The notes beneath the pieces were generated by a model that worked only from the letters and a program-made list of their open reading frames with translations, was not told the origin of the DNA and did not search any database. Both the position numbers and the translations under genes were made by a program. A stretch of DNA of 64,000 bases from Jeotgalibacillus soli (GTDB lineage: Bacteria; Bacillota; Bacilli; Bacillales; Jeotgalibacillaceae): assembly GCF_000829435.1 (NCBI RefSeq), contig NZ_JXRP01000017.1, forward strand, positions 62,001-126,000, read 5' to 3'. How positions within the stretch are numbered: position 1 is the first letter of the stretch; every line of letters starts with the position of its first letter. This document shows positions 1-9,991 of the stretch, piece by piece.

Positions 1-118
1 CGGCTCGAGCTTGAATCGTGCCGACAGTTCCGATCTGTAAAATGGATGAATTAGCCATACTGCCAATTTTAATCATATTGATCGTGATATGCTGATGAAT
101 GATCCAATTAGGTTCCAT
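1..118 (-). CDS. gerPB: Spore germination protein GerPB, 5' part only
   Basis: Only the first 39 codons are present; the gene runs off the left edge of the window. The start ATG lies three bases after the gerPA stop, and the GGAGG ribosome site sits inside the end of gerPA, so the two are translationally linked. The visible peptide (MEPNWIIHQ..., then SSILQIGTVGTIQARA) matches the start of the GerPB family, short proteins of the gerP operon that help germinants pass the spore coat. Identification rests on this short stretch plus its position directly after gerPA. Confidence 0.8.
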   Translation of the reverse strand, partial: MEPNWIIHQHITINMIKIGSMANSSILQIGTVGTIQARA

Positions 119-120
119 TT

Positions 121-342
121 TTACCTCCAGCCAGCAAAACTTTGGTCAATTTGATCTTGATCCCAAGTATTGGTTACGGATTGATGATTTTCTACATATA
201 AACCATCGCCAGTGTTAAACGATCCCGCACCCGCAAAGGTTTTAGTAAAAGATAGAGGCTGTATTGAGAAGCAGTCACCGATATGCATAACTCCGCTTGA
301 ACCGAGAGAAGTAATATGAATAGCTCCAACAAATGCTGGCAT
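121..342 (-). CDS. gerPA: Spore germination protein GerPA
   Basis: A 73-residue protein of the GerPA/GerPF family. It starts MPAFVGAIHI and carries the family signature KTFAGAGSFNTGDG near residues 37-50. GerP proteins are made late in the mother cell and are needed for germinants to reach their receptors through the coat. I chose the ATG at 342 rather than the GTG three codons upstream because it begins the conserved MPA- N-terminus and lies about 10 bases after AAAGGG. GerPA and GerPF resemble each other; the call gerPA depends on gerPB following directly, as in the known operon order. Confidence 0.88.
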   Translation of the reverse strand: MPAFVGAIHITSLGSSGVMHIGDCFSIQPLSFTKTFAGAGSFNTGDGLYVENHQSVTNTWDQDQIDQSFAGWR

Positions 343-382
343 TAATGGCACACCCTTTCGCCAAATAAACGAAATGATGATA

Positions 383-411
383 CATTATATGAGTGAACGA
401 ACGAAATGTGC
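383..411 (-). promoter_or_regulatory. Candidate sigma-K promoter of the gerP operon
   Basis: Reading on the minus strand, GCAC (408-411) is followed after 16 bases by CATATAATG (383-391). This resembles the sigma-K pattern of an AC-containing -35 element and a CATA-NNN-T -10 element. It lies 40 bases upstream of gerPA. In B. subtilis the gerP operon is transcribed by sigma-K late in sporulation. The match is by eye. Confidence 0.45.
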
Positions 412-439
412 AAAGAATAGTTGAAATGGAGGAGTAGAC

Positions 440-1603
440 TTGAATGCAATTCAACCTGTAGATGCAACCAGCAGGATCGCATCCTTAGATGTTATGAGAG
501 GTTTTTCTCTATTAGGTATTTTAATTGTAAATATGATTGCTTTTCATTCACCCATGTATTATTACGACCCTTATACATGGTGGGGGGATACAGCTAATCG
601 TACAGTATATTGGTGGATCGATGTTTTTGCCCAGGCAAGCTTTTACCCATTATTTTCAATGATGTTTGGATATGGGTTGGCCATACAATATCGCCGGTCT
701 GTTGAAAAAGGTTCGAATTTTATGCCATTTGCTATAAAGCGATTATTGATTTTACTTGGCATTGGAATCATTCATGCTTTTGTTATATGGTCGGGGGATA
801 TACTCATCAGTTATGCTGTAGTTGGATTGCTATTGATATGGATGCTGAAACTTGATGGGAAATGGCTTCTGATCTTAGGGTTAATCTTATTTTTGCTGCC
901 TCAGGTGTTGCTCTCAGGCATTATGATTCTAGCGTCATTCATTGATCCAACAGGCATTACCTATTTTTCAGCGCCGCAAGCAATACAAAGCTCGATAGAA
1001 GCATATGGGTCTGGAAGTATTCAGGCGATTTTTGAACAAAGAACGAGCGACTGGATGTATGCAAATAGTCCGGCAGCATTTGTCACTCTTATGATCACGA
1101 TTCTGCCTTTAATGATGATAGGAGCAGGTGTATCAAAGCTCGGTTTGCTTGAAAAAGCCAAGGAAAAGAAAAAAATGCTCTGGACCATTGCGCTGATTAC
1201 GCTAACGGCTGCATTAGCACTAAAAACAGCTCCTTACTGGGGAGAACAAAACCTGGCATATGTATTTATTCAAGACTTTGTGGGCGGGCCCATTTTATCG
1301 ATGTCGTATATGGCATTAATTGCTCTTTATATGACAGGAGAAAAACGAGCTGCTCTTTTAAGACCAATCGCACAGGTCGGAAGAATGTCATTAACCAATT
1401 ATTTAATGCAGTCGATCATTGGTACGCTTATTTTTTACAATTATGGACTTGGACTTTATGGAGAAGTAAATCTTAGCACGAGTGTTCTACTTGCACTTGG
1501 GATTTTTGTTATTCAAGTGATCCTTTCAGAGCTTTGGCTCGCAAAATATAAACGTGGTCCGATGGAAACGCTGTGGAGGAGGTTATCATACGGAAAAATG
1601 TAA
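440..1603 (+). CDS. DUF418 family membrane protein (YeiB-like)
   Basis: A 387-residue integral membrane protein with about eight to ten hydrophobic segments. The N-terminus has the family motif SLDVMRGFSLLGILIVNM, and the C-terminal third has the DUF418 signature VGRMSLTNYLMQSI. The family includes E. coli YeiB and several Bacillus proteins; its biochemical role is unknown, though distant similarity to membrane acyltransferases has been suggested. It starts at TTG, preceded by GGAGGAG at about 429-435. It lies between the divergent gerP operon and yisK, and its stop is about 70 bases before the yisK start, so the two may be cotranscribed. Confidence 0.82.
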   Translation: MNAIQPVDATSRIASLDVMRGFSLLGILIVNMIAFHSPMYYYDPYTWWGDTANRTVYWWIDVFAQASFYPLFSMMFGYGLAIQYRRSVEKGSNFMPFAIKRLLILLGIGIIHAFVIWSGDILISYAVVGLLLIWMLKLDGKWLLILGLILFLLPQVLLSGIMILASFIDPTGITYFSAPQAIQSSIEAYGSGSIQAIFEQRTSDWMYANSPAAFVTLMITILPLMMIGAGVSKLGLLEKAKEKKKMLWTIALITLTAALALKTAPYWGEQNLAYVFIQDFVGGPILSMSYMALIALYMTGEKRAALLRPIAQVGRMSLTNYLMQSIIGTLIFYNYGLGLYGEVNLSTSVLLALGIFVIQVILSELWLAKYKRGPMETLWRRLSYGKM

Positions 1604-1675
1604 AATAACAGTACACGAGCACCTTAAAGAATGTATAATAGAATAATAATTCAGACTTTAAGGAGTGTTCACCTA

Positions 1676-2584
1676 ATGAAATTTCTATCTTTTCGTTTTG
1701 AAGACAAACTGCTCTACGGAGTGAAAGTGAAAAAGGAAGAGGCCGCATGGAATATTGTACGTATACATAAGGAGCTCCTTCCAAATGAAAACGTCCCAGC
1801 CAGTCTTCTAGAAGGCATTCAAAACGGAATGGAGCTGCAGGAAACAGTACGAAAATGTATCAGAGCAGCAGAAGAAAGTGATCATGTGTCACGCTATAAA
1901 GTGAAATTTACCGACTTGGTTTGGGAAGCCCCAATTCCAAGAACTCCTAAAAATGTTATTTGTATCGGTAAAAACTACCGTGATCACGTGATGGAGCTCG
2001 GCGGTGATGGAAATGTACCAGAAGCGATAGTTGTATTTACCAAAGCAGCCACATCGATTACAGGTGATAATTCTCTGATCCCTTCCTATGAAGAGATCAC
2101 TAAGGAACTAGATTACGAGGGAGAGCTTGCGATCGTAATCGGTAAAAAAGGTAAAAACATCCCGAAGCAGCAAGCCATTGATTATGTATTTGGCTATACA
2201 ATAGTTAATGATGTTACGGCAAGAGATCTGCAATTAAAGCATAAGCAATTTTTCCTTGGGAAAAGCCTGGATGCAACATGCCCAATGGGACCGTATCTTG
2301 TATCAAAAGACGAAATCCCAAATCCAGGTCAGCTGAGTATTGTTACGAAGGTGAATGATGAAATTCGTCAAGACGGTAATACGAGAGATATGCTGTTTTC
2401 AATTGAAGAAATTATTGCAACGCTTTCAAGAGGAATGACGCTCGAGCCAGGCGACGTTATCGCTACGGGAACACCTGCAGGCGTTGGAAAAGGGATGAAT
2501 CCACCTGAATTTCTTAAAAAAGGGGACCAGGTCAAGATTTCGATTCAAGGAATTGGAACTCTATTTAATGAAATAGGGGAATAA
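1676..2584 (+). CDS. yisK: FAH-family hydrolase/decarboxylase YisK
   Basis: A 302-residue protein of the fumarylacetoacetate hydrolase superfamily. The N-terminal domain (about residues 1-85) is YisK-like; the catalytic FAH domain follows, with GKNYRDHVMELGG near residues 100-112, the acidic metal-site region DYEGELAIVIGKKGKN, and GDVIATGTPAGVG near the C-terminus. B. subtilis YisK is about the same length and has been linked to oxaloacetate decarboxylation and to cell-shape effects through Mbl; I infer the same enzyme class here. The ATG at 1676, with AAGGAGTG nine bases upstream, is preferred over an in-frame ATG 45 bases earlier that lacks a ribosome site. Confidence 0.88.
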   Translation: MKFLSFRFEDKLLYGVKVKKEEAAWNIVRIHKELLPNENVPASLLEGIQNGMELQETVRKCIRAAEESDHVSRYKVKFTDLVWEAPIPRTPKNVICIGKNYRDHVMELGGDGNVPEAIVVFTKAATSITGDNSLIPSYEEITKELDYEGELAIVIGKKGKNIPKQQAIDYVFGYTIVNDVTARDLQLKHKQFFLGKSLDATCPMGPYLVSKDEIPNPGQLSIVTKVNDEIRQDGNTRDMLFSIEEIIATLSRGMTLEPGDVIATGTPAGVGKGMNPPEFLKKGDQVKISIQGIGTLFNEIGE

Positions 2585-2591
2585 TGATGAT

Positions 2592-2612
2592 AAGGCCGCT
2601 AAATGCGGCCTT
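2592..2612 (+). terminator. Hairpin after yisK
   Basis: A perfect 8-bp stem, AAGGCCGC with GCGGCCTT, closes a five-base loop immediately after the yisK stop. Only a weak T-tract follows. A second small inverted repeat (CCCCTT at about 2640-2645 with AAGGGG at 2664-2669, followed by AGTTTTTG) may back it up before the yisL promoter. Confidence 0.55.
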
Positions 2613-2762
2613 TAGTATATAGACAAAGGAAAATTACTCCCCCTTCAGGCTGTTGAAGGCAGTAAGGGGAAGTTTTTGAAATAGACAAGGTTTGTGATTA
2701 TCTCCAAGTGAAATTATGGTACGATAAGAGCAGAATGAAGATAAACAGATAGGAGGTTTACA

Positions 2763-3134
2763 ATGCTTGATTCAACACATTTGCACATCACATCATGGGT
2801 GATCGCCCTTATTCTCTTTTTCGTAGCGCTGGCACTACATAATAGCGGACAGGCAAAAGGAAATAAAATTGTCCATATGGTACTTCGCTTGTTTTATGTG
2901 GTCGTCATCTTTACAGGAGGGTATCTTTTCTTTGAGTACTCGGATATTAATGCAGCGTTATATGGCGTGAAGTTCCTGTTGGGTGTATTGGTTATTGCTT
3001 TTATGGAAATGATCCTTGTACGCCTGAAAAAAGGAAAATCAACGAAAGTAATGTGGATATTATTTGTCATTTCACTTCTTTGTACGCTGTATCTTGGATT
3101 CCGTTTACCAATAGGATTTAACTTTTTTATGTAA
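2763..3134 (+). CDS. yisL: UPF0344 membrane protein YisL
   Basis: A 123-residue protein made almost entirely of four hydrophobic segments separated by short polar loops. It begins MLDSTHLHITSWVIALILFF and matches the UPF0344/YisL family in length and layout. Its function is unknown. An AGGAGG ribosome site lies seven bases before the ATG. The yisK-yisL order is the same as in B. subtilis, which supports the name. It is followed 26 bases later by the IS3-family insertion, so any native downstream signal has been displaced. Confidence 0.85.
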   Translation: MLDSTHLHITSWVIALILFFVALALHNSGQAKGNKIVHMVLRLFYVVVIFTGGYLFFEYSDINAALYGVKFLLGVLVIAFMEMILVRLKKGKSTKVMWILFVISLLCTLYLGFRLPIGFNFFM

Positions 3135-3198
3135 TAAAAGAAAGAGGATAATTTGTTTAAACTGGTACCTATGTCAAGGACACAGTAAAAAAAAGAGA

Positions 3199-4527
3199 TT
3201 AAGCAGCTACAAGATGATTCCTATATTGAATAGGGGTCATCTTTTTTAAATTCCATTGATAGCGGTAATTGTTATAGTAAACCATATAATGATTTATTTT
3301 CGACTTCAATTCATTTAATGTTCTTGCCGATTTATAATCGACGTCATCCTTCAAATGGCCAAAGAATGACTCTTGAGGGGCGTTATCCCAACAGTTACCT
3401 CTCCGTGACATGGGCTAGCCTAGACCATATTTTTTTAATAGCTTCTGGTAACGTGGGCTTGTGTAATGACTACCTTGGTCCGAGTGAATGAAGGCATCTT
3501 CATGAAGTGTAACTTTCTTGTTGTTCATCAATTTTTGAATAGTCTTGGTTGCGATATCCAAAGTAATGCGATCAGACACATGGTAAGCCAGGATTTCATT
3601 GGTGGATGTATCTTTAATGATCGACAAATAGGCCATACTATTACCGTTATATGGAAAATAAGTGATGTCCGTTAGTAACACTTTTCCGGGGACCCCTTGT
3701 TTAAATTCCCTATTTAATTTGTTTGGGACGACCTGATGCTCTTTGGTTGCTTTTGCGATCTTTTTATAAGGATTAGGCCTTCTATGAGGGCAGATAGTCT
3801 CATATTTCATCATGATCCTTTGTATCTTCTTACGGCTGAAGACAATATTGAAATCGTTCTCTAAAATCATTTTGATTGAACGTGACCCTTTCTTGTACCC
3901 CCGTCGATCAAATGCCATTAATATGATTTCCTTCGCTTCCAGGTCTAATTTCTCTCTTGCTTCCCGGCTGGTGGAGGACTTTAGGCAGCTGTAATATCCA
4001 GAATGGGAGACGTCTAAAAGTTCACAAAAATATCTGGTCACTCGTTTGAATCCATTCTGCTCAATGGTCTCATAAATCAATTGATATGCTTTATTTGGAT
4101 TTAGATTTTCGCTTTCGTTTAACAGCCTCCTTTCTGTCACTTCTAGCTTTTTTAACAGCTCTACCTGCCCCTCTAAAAGCTTGATTCTGGCATTCTGCCT
4201 TTCAATTACTTCAGATGGTGTAAGTTCTCGTCTCAAAGGTCTTCCGGAAGCTGTTTTCCTCGAATCTGTAAGCCCGATCAACCCTTTGTCTTCATACGCT
4301 TTCTTCCATCGGAAAGCTGATTGTTCAATTCTTTTCATTCCAATCATGTCAGTGTCAAATCCGTTCTCCGCGAAAATTAGCCGAGGCAATTTCCCAGCCA
4401 GATATTCATCCATAAATTTATTTTTAAAAGCATCCGTATAAGTAATCGATTTTTCGCTGACACGGTGAACATTTGGATTCTTTTGAAGTAATTTTATCTC
4501 TGTAGTTGAAAAAGTTATTTTACTCAT
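3199..4527 (-). pseudogene. IS3-family transposase, interrupted by an in-frame TAG
   Basis: The reading frame would encode about 442 residues as a single-frame OrfA-OrfB type IS3 transposase. It has an N-terminal helix-turn-helix region (residues 1-120, with GRPLRRELT), a coiled linker, and a DDE integrase core (LLTDITYFPYN with the first Asp, IHSDQGSHYTSP with the second, NAPQESFFGHLKDD with the Glu). A TAG at 3415-3417 cuts it between YGLG and PMSRRGNCWDNAP. Relatives have Gln-Ser here (GQSMSRRGN), so a CAG-to-TAG change is the likely lesion. The frame is otherwise open to the final stop. The product would lack the catalytic Glu, so the copy is probably inactive unless the TAG is suppressed. 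Confidence 0.9.
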
Positions 4528-4570
4528 ATTTTCTCCTAAGCCCTATCTTATGAAATATAAGTATATAAAA

Positions 4571-4618
4571 AATACCTGTAGGTGAAACACTCTTTTTCGA
4601 GTGTCCTACCTACAGGTA
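4571..4618 (-). terminator. Terminator-like hairpin inside the right IS end
   Basis: On the minus strand, ACCTGTAGGT (part of the IS terminal repeat) pairs with ACCTACAGGT, and ACACTC pairs with GAGTGT inside it around a GAAAAA loop; ATTTTTTATA follows. This is a textbook intrinsic terminator pointing into the transposase gene and lying upstream of its start at 4527. It should stop transcripts arriving from amtB, serving as that gene's terminator while keeping the transposase from being read through. Confidence 0.75.
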
Positions 4619-4671
4619 CCAGTTTAAATAGAGGCTCTTTCTTTTTTTTAGATAAAAGATCAGTAACGAAG

Positions 4672-6051
4672 CTATACGGTTTTCCTAGCTTTTGGATTTT
4701 GTACAGAGGAACCAAGCTGATTAAGACGTTCAACCAAATCTCCTCCATTTGTTGCAGTTTCCGTTAATGTTGGAGATGAGAGGAGTTCTTTAAACTCGTA
4801 AGCATTCGATCCGTGCTCAGCAAAATCAAGACCAGCAAGCTCCTCTTCTCTTGTAACACGAATGCCCCCAAGAGATTTCATCACCCAAACAGTAGCTCCT
4901 GCTGCTAGTGATACCCATGCAATAACAGCTAATACGCCAATCGCTTGAACACCTAACAGTGAAGCTCCGCCGCCGTAGAACAGGCCATTTGCTGAATCAA
5001 ATAATCCTACAGCTATGGTTCCCCAGATTCCACATATACCATGGACAGCAATTGCTCCAACAGGATCGTCCAGTTTTAGTACAGTATCAAGTAGACGGAT
5101 GCCTTCGACAAGAATCACACCTGCAATTAAGCCAATAATCATTGCACCGACTAGCGATACATTTGCTGTACCAGCAGTAATCCCAACTAGTCCGCCTAAC
5201 GCACCATTAAGTGTAATAGATGGATCAATCTTTTTAAAGCGAAGCTTCGTGTATAAGGCAGATGAGATAATACCACCAGAAGCTGATAATAGAGTAGTAG
5301 ATAATACCACAGGTACAAGTGTAGGATCAGCTGCCAGAGAGCTTCCTCCGTTAAATCCAAACCAGCCAAACCATAAAATAAATACGCCTAGTGCACCAAT
5401 CGGAATGTTATGACCAGGAATAGCGTTCACCTGTGTGCCTTCGTATTTACCAAGGCGTGCTCCTAAGAAGATAACGGCCATTGTTGCTCCGACAGCTCCT
5501 GTTAAGTGAACAACCGTAGAGCCGGCAAAATCAACAAAACCTAGTGATGAAATCCAGCCCCCACCCCAAACCCAGTGGCCGACAACAGGATAAATAAAAC
5601 CAGCCATCATGATTGTTAAAAGAACATAGCTGCCAAGCTTCATACGCTCCGCTACAGCACCTGAAATAATTGTAGCGCAAGTTGCGGCAAAAACAGCCTG
5701 GAATAAGAAGAAACCAATATCTTCTACTCCATTTAAGGCAAACCCGCTAGTTCCCATAAATCCATTCGAGTTACCGAACATGATTGCGAAGCCGACTAAG
5801 AAATAAAGAAATGATCCGATTGCAATGGTTAGAACGTTTTTCATTAAAACATTTAATGTATTTTTAGCTCTGCTAAATCCGGATTCAACCATGGCAAACC
5901 CTGCATGCATAAAGAATACAAGCATAGCCGCGATCATAACCCACATTGTATCTAATGAAAATTGGACACTTTCAGCTGTTACTGGTGCAGCAAATACAGA
6001 AGTTGAAAGCATGCTGCCTACGATAACGATGGATCCGATTTTCTTTTTCAT
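4672..6051 (-). CDS. amtB: Ammonium transporter AmtB (NrgA type)
   Basis: A 459-residue Amt/MEP/Rh family channel for ammonium uptake, with about eleven membrane segments. A hydrophobic N-terminal stretch ending SVFAAPVTAES resembles a signal peptide. The two pore histidines are visible in STVVHLTGAVGATM and AIAVHGICGIWGTI. The C-terminal HGSNAYEF motif, which contacts P-II proteins, is followed by an extra polar tail of about 45 residues. It lies 43 bases downstream of glnK on the same strand, so the pair forms an operon. In B. subtilis the order is the reverse (nrgA then nrgB). Expression is probably nitrogen-controlled through the boxes upstream of glnK. Confidence 0.95.
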   Translation of the reverse strand: MKKKIGSIVIVGSMLSTSVFAAPVTAESVQFSLDTMWVMIAAMLVFFMHAGFAMVESGFSRAKNTLNVLMKNVLTIAIGSFLYFLVGFAIMFGNSNGFMGTSGFALNGVEDIGFFLFQAVFAATCATIISGAVAERMKLGSYVLLTIMMAGFIYPVVGHWVWGGGWISSLGFVDFAGSTVVHLTGAVGATMAVIFLGARLGKYEGTQVNAIPGHNIPIGALGVFILWFGWFGFNGGSSLAADPTLVPVVLSTTLLSASGGIISSALYTKLRFKKIDPSITLNGALGGLVGITAGTANVSLVGAMIIGLIAGVILVEGIRLLDTVLKLDDPVGAIAVHGICGIWGTIAVGLFDSANGLFYGGGASLLGVQAIGVLAVIAWVSLAAGATVWVMKSLGGIRVTREEELAGLDFAEHGSNAYEFKELLSSPTLTETATNGGDLVERLNQLGSSVQNPKARKTV

Positions 6052-6094
6052 TGGAGCACCTCCGGTAAAATAATAAATAATTTAATATTCCGAT

Positions 6095-6445
6095 TTATAA
6101 AACGGCTTCTTTTCCTCTTTCTCCGCTTCGAATACGAATCACTTCTTCTATAGGAGAAATAAATATTTTTCCGTCTCCGACTTGGCCGGTGCCACATGCC
6201 TCAATGATAACGCTAATGATCTCATCTACTTTATGATCCTCAGACACCATTTCGACTTTGATGCGCGATACTAGCGGCAATTCGTACGTTGTTCCGCGAA
6301 AAGCCCCTTTTTTCCCTTTTTGGTTGCCGCATCCAGCAGCTTCAAAAACAGTTAATCCGCTTATACCGATATGAACAAGTGCTTGCCGAAGTTCTTGAAA
6401 TACCTCAGGCCTGATCACTGCTTCAATCTTCTTCAATAAGACCAC
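6095..6445 (-). CDS. glnK: P-II family nitrogen regulator (GlnK/NrgB)
   Basis: A 116-residue P-II signal protein that senses ATP/ADP and 2-oxoglutarate and gates AmtB. The N-terminal KKIEAVIRPEVFQELRQAL, the T-loop region GNQKGKKGAFRGTTYE and the C-terminal GTGQVGDGKIFISPIEEV are all conserved. The T-loop residue that is the uridylylated Tyr51 in E. coli appears to be Phe here (GAFRG), so control by uridylylation is unlikely, in line with Gram-positive P-II proteins. An AAGGAG site precedes the ATG. It is the first gene of a glnK-amtB operon. Confidence 0.93.
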   Translation of the reverse strand: MVLLKKIEAVIRPEVFQELRQALVHIGISGLTVFEAAGCGNQKGKKGAFRGTTYELPLVSRIKVEMVSEDHKVDEIISVIIEACGTGQVGDGKIFISPIEEVIRIRSGERGKEAVL

Positions 6446-6451
6446 TCCTTG

Positions 6452-6468
6452 TGTTATGTTTTATAACA
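6452..6468. promoter_or_regulatory. TnrA/GlnR-like box, promoter-proximal
   Basis: TGTTATGTTTTATAACA matches the 17-bp TnrA/GlnR consensus (TGTNANAWWWTNTNACA) except at position 7. It lies between the predicted transcription start (about 6480) and the glnK ribosome site, a position better suited to repression than to activation. Confidence 0.72.
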
Positions 6469-6486
6469 TCGTCTTCTACACATCTA

Positions 6487-6515
6487 ATAATATTCAGAAA
6501 ATTAATAAATTGCAA
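6487..6515 (-). promoter_or_regulatory. Predicted glnK-amtB promoter
   Basis: On the minus strand TTGCAA (6510-6515) and TATTAT (6487-6492) are separated by exactly 17 bases, a fair sigma-A promoter. It lies between the two TnrA/GlnR-like boxes. Confidence 0.6.
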
Positions 6516-6542
6516 CACTTTTTTTATAAATAAACAAAATAA

Positions 6543-6559
6543 TGTTAGGTTTTATAACA
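6543..6559. promoter_or_regulatory. TnrA/GlnR-like box, distal
   Basis: TGTTAGGTTTTATAACA is nearly identical to the proximal box and has the same single deviation from consensus. Its centre is 91 bases from the other box and about 70 bases upstream of the predicted start, so it could be an activator site for TnrA. Confidence 0.72.
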
Positions 6560-6562
6560 TGG

Positions 6563-6593
6563 AAAAGGGTCTGCACCTATGCAGACCCTTTGT
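6563..6593 (-). terminator. Terminator of the MATE transporter gene
   Basis: An 11-bp perfect stem (AAGGGTCTGCA with TGCAGACCCTT) closes a four-base loop just downstream of the MATE stop codon. The stem is flanked by A and T runs on both sides. It separates this gene from the glnK control region. Confidence 0.75.
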
Positions 6594-6604
6594 TTTCATT
6601 ATGT

Positions 6605-7969
6605 TTATAAGGTTGAAGAAGATTTTTCATCATGTACAAAATGTTTCTTCGACCAGACTCTGGATTTCCATCTTCTCAGCATCAGTAAGCCTCGAATCCA
6701 TTCGTCTAAAATAAATGAAATCCACACGCCGATTAATCCTAATCCAAAAACAATACCAAGGACATAAGAAAGCATTACACTTATTCCCCACATAGAAGCA
6801 ATTCCGATATAAACAGGGTAACGTACATCTCCTGCAGCACGCAAAGCGTTAATAATAACAAGATTAAAGCTTCTTCCAGGCTCGAGAACAATGGTGAGCA
6901 GAATTAAAATGGTTCCCAGCGCAATAATGTCAGGATTGTCTGTAAATATTCCAAATAATTGACTAGAAAAGAGTGAGAAGGAAATGGCCATGATCAGTGA
7001 AATAGTCATCGCGAGCTTAAGACTGCGAATACACCGCCTGTACGCCTTTTCATATTGCTTTGCACCTATCATATGCCCAATTAAAATCTGAGTTCCTTGT
7101 CCAATCGCAACAGCAAATAAAAAAATGAACATCATGATATTTTGTGTATACACCTTGGTCGTAATGGCTTCGGTCCCAATCGCTGCAATAAACGCGGTGA
7201 TCATTAACTGTGATCCATTATATGATAAATGTTCTCCGGCAGAGGGGATTCCAATTCTTAACAGGTTTTGTATATGTGCTTTCGGTAATGAAAATAGTTC
7301 TTTAATTGGCAGTGCATTTGGCATCCGCCTAAACAAAACGATTAAGATAATGATAAGGCCAATGAGTCTGCTGACGCCAGTGGAAATGGCTACTCCCTGC
7401 ACACCTAATATAGGAAATCCAAAAGGCCCGAAAATAAAGAGATAGTTACCTACTATATTAATCACATTCATGCCAAGTGTTACGTACATGGCATCTTTTG
7501 TATACCCATAGCTTCTTAGAATTGCGCCTGTTGTCATGATGAGTGCCTGGATAAAGGATAGCCCGCCTACAATTTGAAGATAAGTGGTGGCTTCAGGCAT
7601 AAGCTCCGCGGGGATATCCATAAAATGTAACAATTGCTCATCAAAAATAAAGAGTAATACGCTTAACAGAATACCGAATCCAAGGTTCGCAGCCAAGGAA
7701 ATAACAGAAATTTCTGCTGCGCTTTTCGGTTTTTCTGCTCCTATATTTTGAGCGATCAAGATCGCAGTACCCGTAGCAATAAAGCCAAACATAACAATAA
7801 TCAAGGAAAGAATCTGATTGGAAATTCCCACGGCAGCTACGCTATTATCGGAATATTGACTGAGCATAAGGGTGTCCGCATTACCCATCAGCATATGTAG
7901 GGAGATTTCGATGAAAATCGGCCAAGTTAAGGCAAACAATGTTAATTTTTTTGTTGAGTTATTTTTCAC
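6605..7969 (-). CDS. MATE family efflux transporter
   Basis: A 454-residue multidrug and toxin extrusion (MATE) type membrane protein with twelve hydrophobic segments in two repeats. Typical family stretches include the N-terminal LTWPIFIEISLHMLMGNADTL, with the GNAD region, and IGIPSAGEH at the start of the second half. It is likely a cation- or proton-coupled exporter of small molecules; the substrate cannot be inferred. I place the start at the GTG at 7969 because AAGGAGATC lies eight bases before it; the longer frame from 7996 has no ribosome site. It stands alone between the amylase gene and the nitrogen operon. Confidence 0.88.
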   Translation of the reverse strand: MKNNSTKKLTLFALTWPIFIEISLHMLMGNADTLMLSQYSDNSVAAVGISNQILSLIIVMFGFIATGTAILIAQNIGAEKPKSAAEISVISLAANLGFGILLSVLLFIFDEQLLHFMDIPAELMPEATTYLQIVGGLSFIQALIMTTGAILRSYGYTKDAMYVTLGMNVINIVGNYLFIFGPFGFPILGVQGVAISTGVSRLIGLIIILIVLFRRMPNALPIKELFSLPKAHIQNLLRIGIPSAGEHLSYNGSQLMITAFIAAIGTEAITTKVYTQNIMMFIFLFAVAIGQGTQILIGHMIGAKQYEKAYRRCIRSLKLAMTISLIMAISFSLFSSQLFGIFTDNPDIIALGTILILLTIVLEPGRSFNLVIINALRAAGDVRYPVYIGIASMWGISVMLSYVLGIVFGLGLIGVWISFILDEWIRGLLMLRRWKSRVWSKKHFVHDEKSSSTL

Positions 7970-7997
7970 TTGTCGATCTCCTTGTTGAACCAACATA

Positions 7998-8042
7998 TAA
8001 AGGGCTGACAGTGTGAGGCAAGAGAGGATTGCCAGCCCTTTA
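7998..8042 (-). terminator. Terminator of the neopullulanase gene
   Basis: AAAGGGCTG (7999-8007) pairs with CAGCCCTTT (8033-8041), with a second inner hairpin (GGCAA with TTGCC) in the loop. It lies just after the stop of the GH13 gene and before the MATE start. Confidence 0.6.
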
Positions 8043-8050
8043 TTTGCTTG

Positions 8051-9865
<1,815 letters not shown>

Positions 9866-9991
9866 TTAAATTGTAGCAGAAAATGATTATAACCAATCGT
9901 ATTCCAAACGAATTACGAAGTCAATGCATGGTACTGATTTCATTAGAACGTTTATATTTGATGAAAAAATCTAAAAATATACAAAAAAGTA

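Larger units (their letters stand above)
3161..4623 (-). mobile_element. IS3-family insertion sequence (about 1.46 kb)
   Basis: The ends are imperfect inverted repeats. The left end reads ACTGGTACCT, seven unlike bases, then GGACAC (3161-3182). The right end, reverse-complemented, reads ACTGGTACCT, seven bases, then GGACAC (from 4623). TTAA flanks both sides (3157-3160 and 4624-4627), consistent with a 4-bp target duplication, although the palindromic TTTAAA makes the exact boundary ambiguous. It carries one transposase gene on the minus strand, interrupted by a stop codon. It sits between yisL and amtB, at the left border of a block that differs from the B. subtilis order. Confidence 0.9.

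Noticed and set aside
5015-5413. 132-codon open frame antisense to amtB
   Set aside because: It is opposite the conserved AmtB membrane core, has a Pro/Ile-rich translation and no upstream ribosome site.
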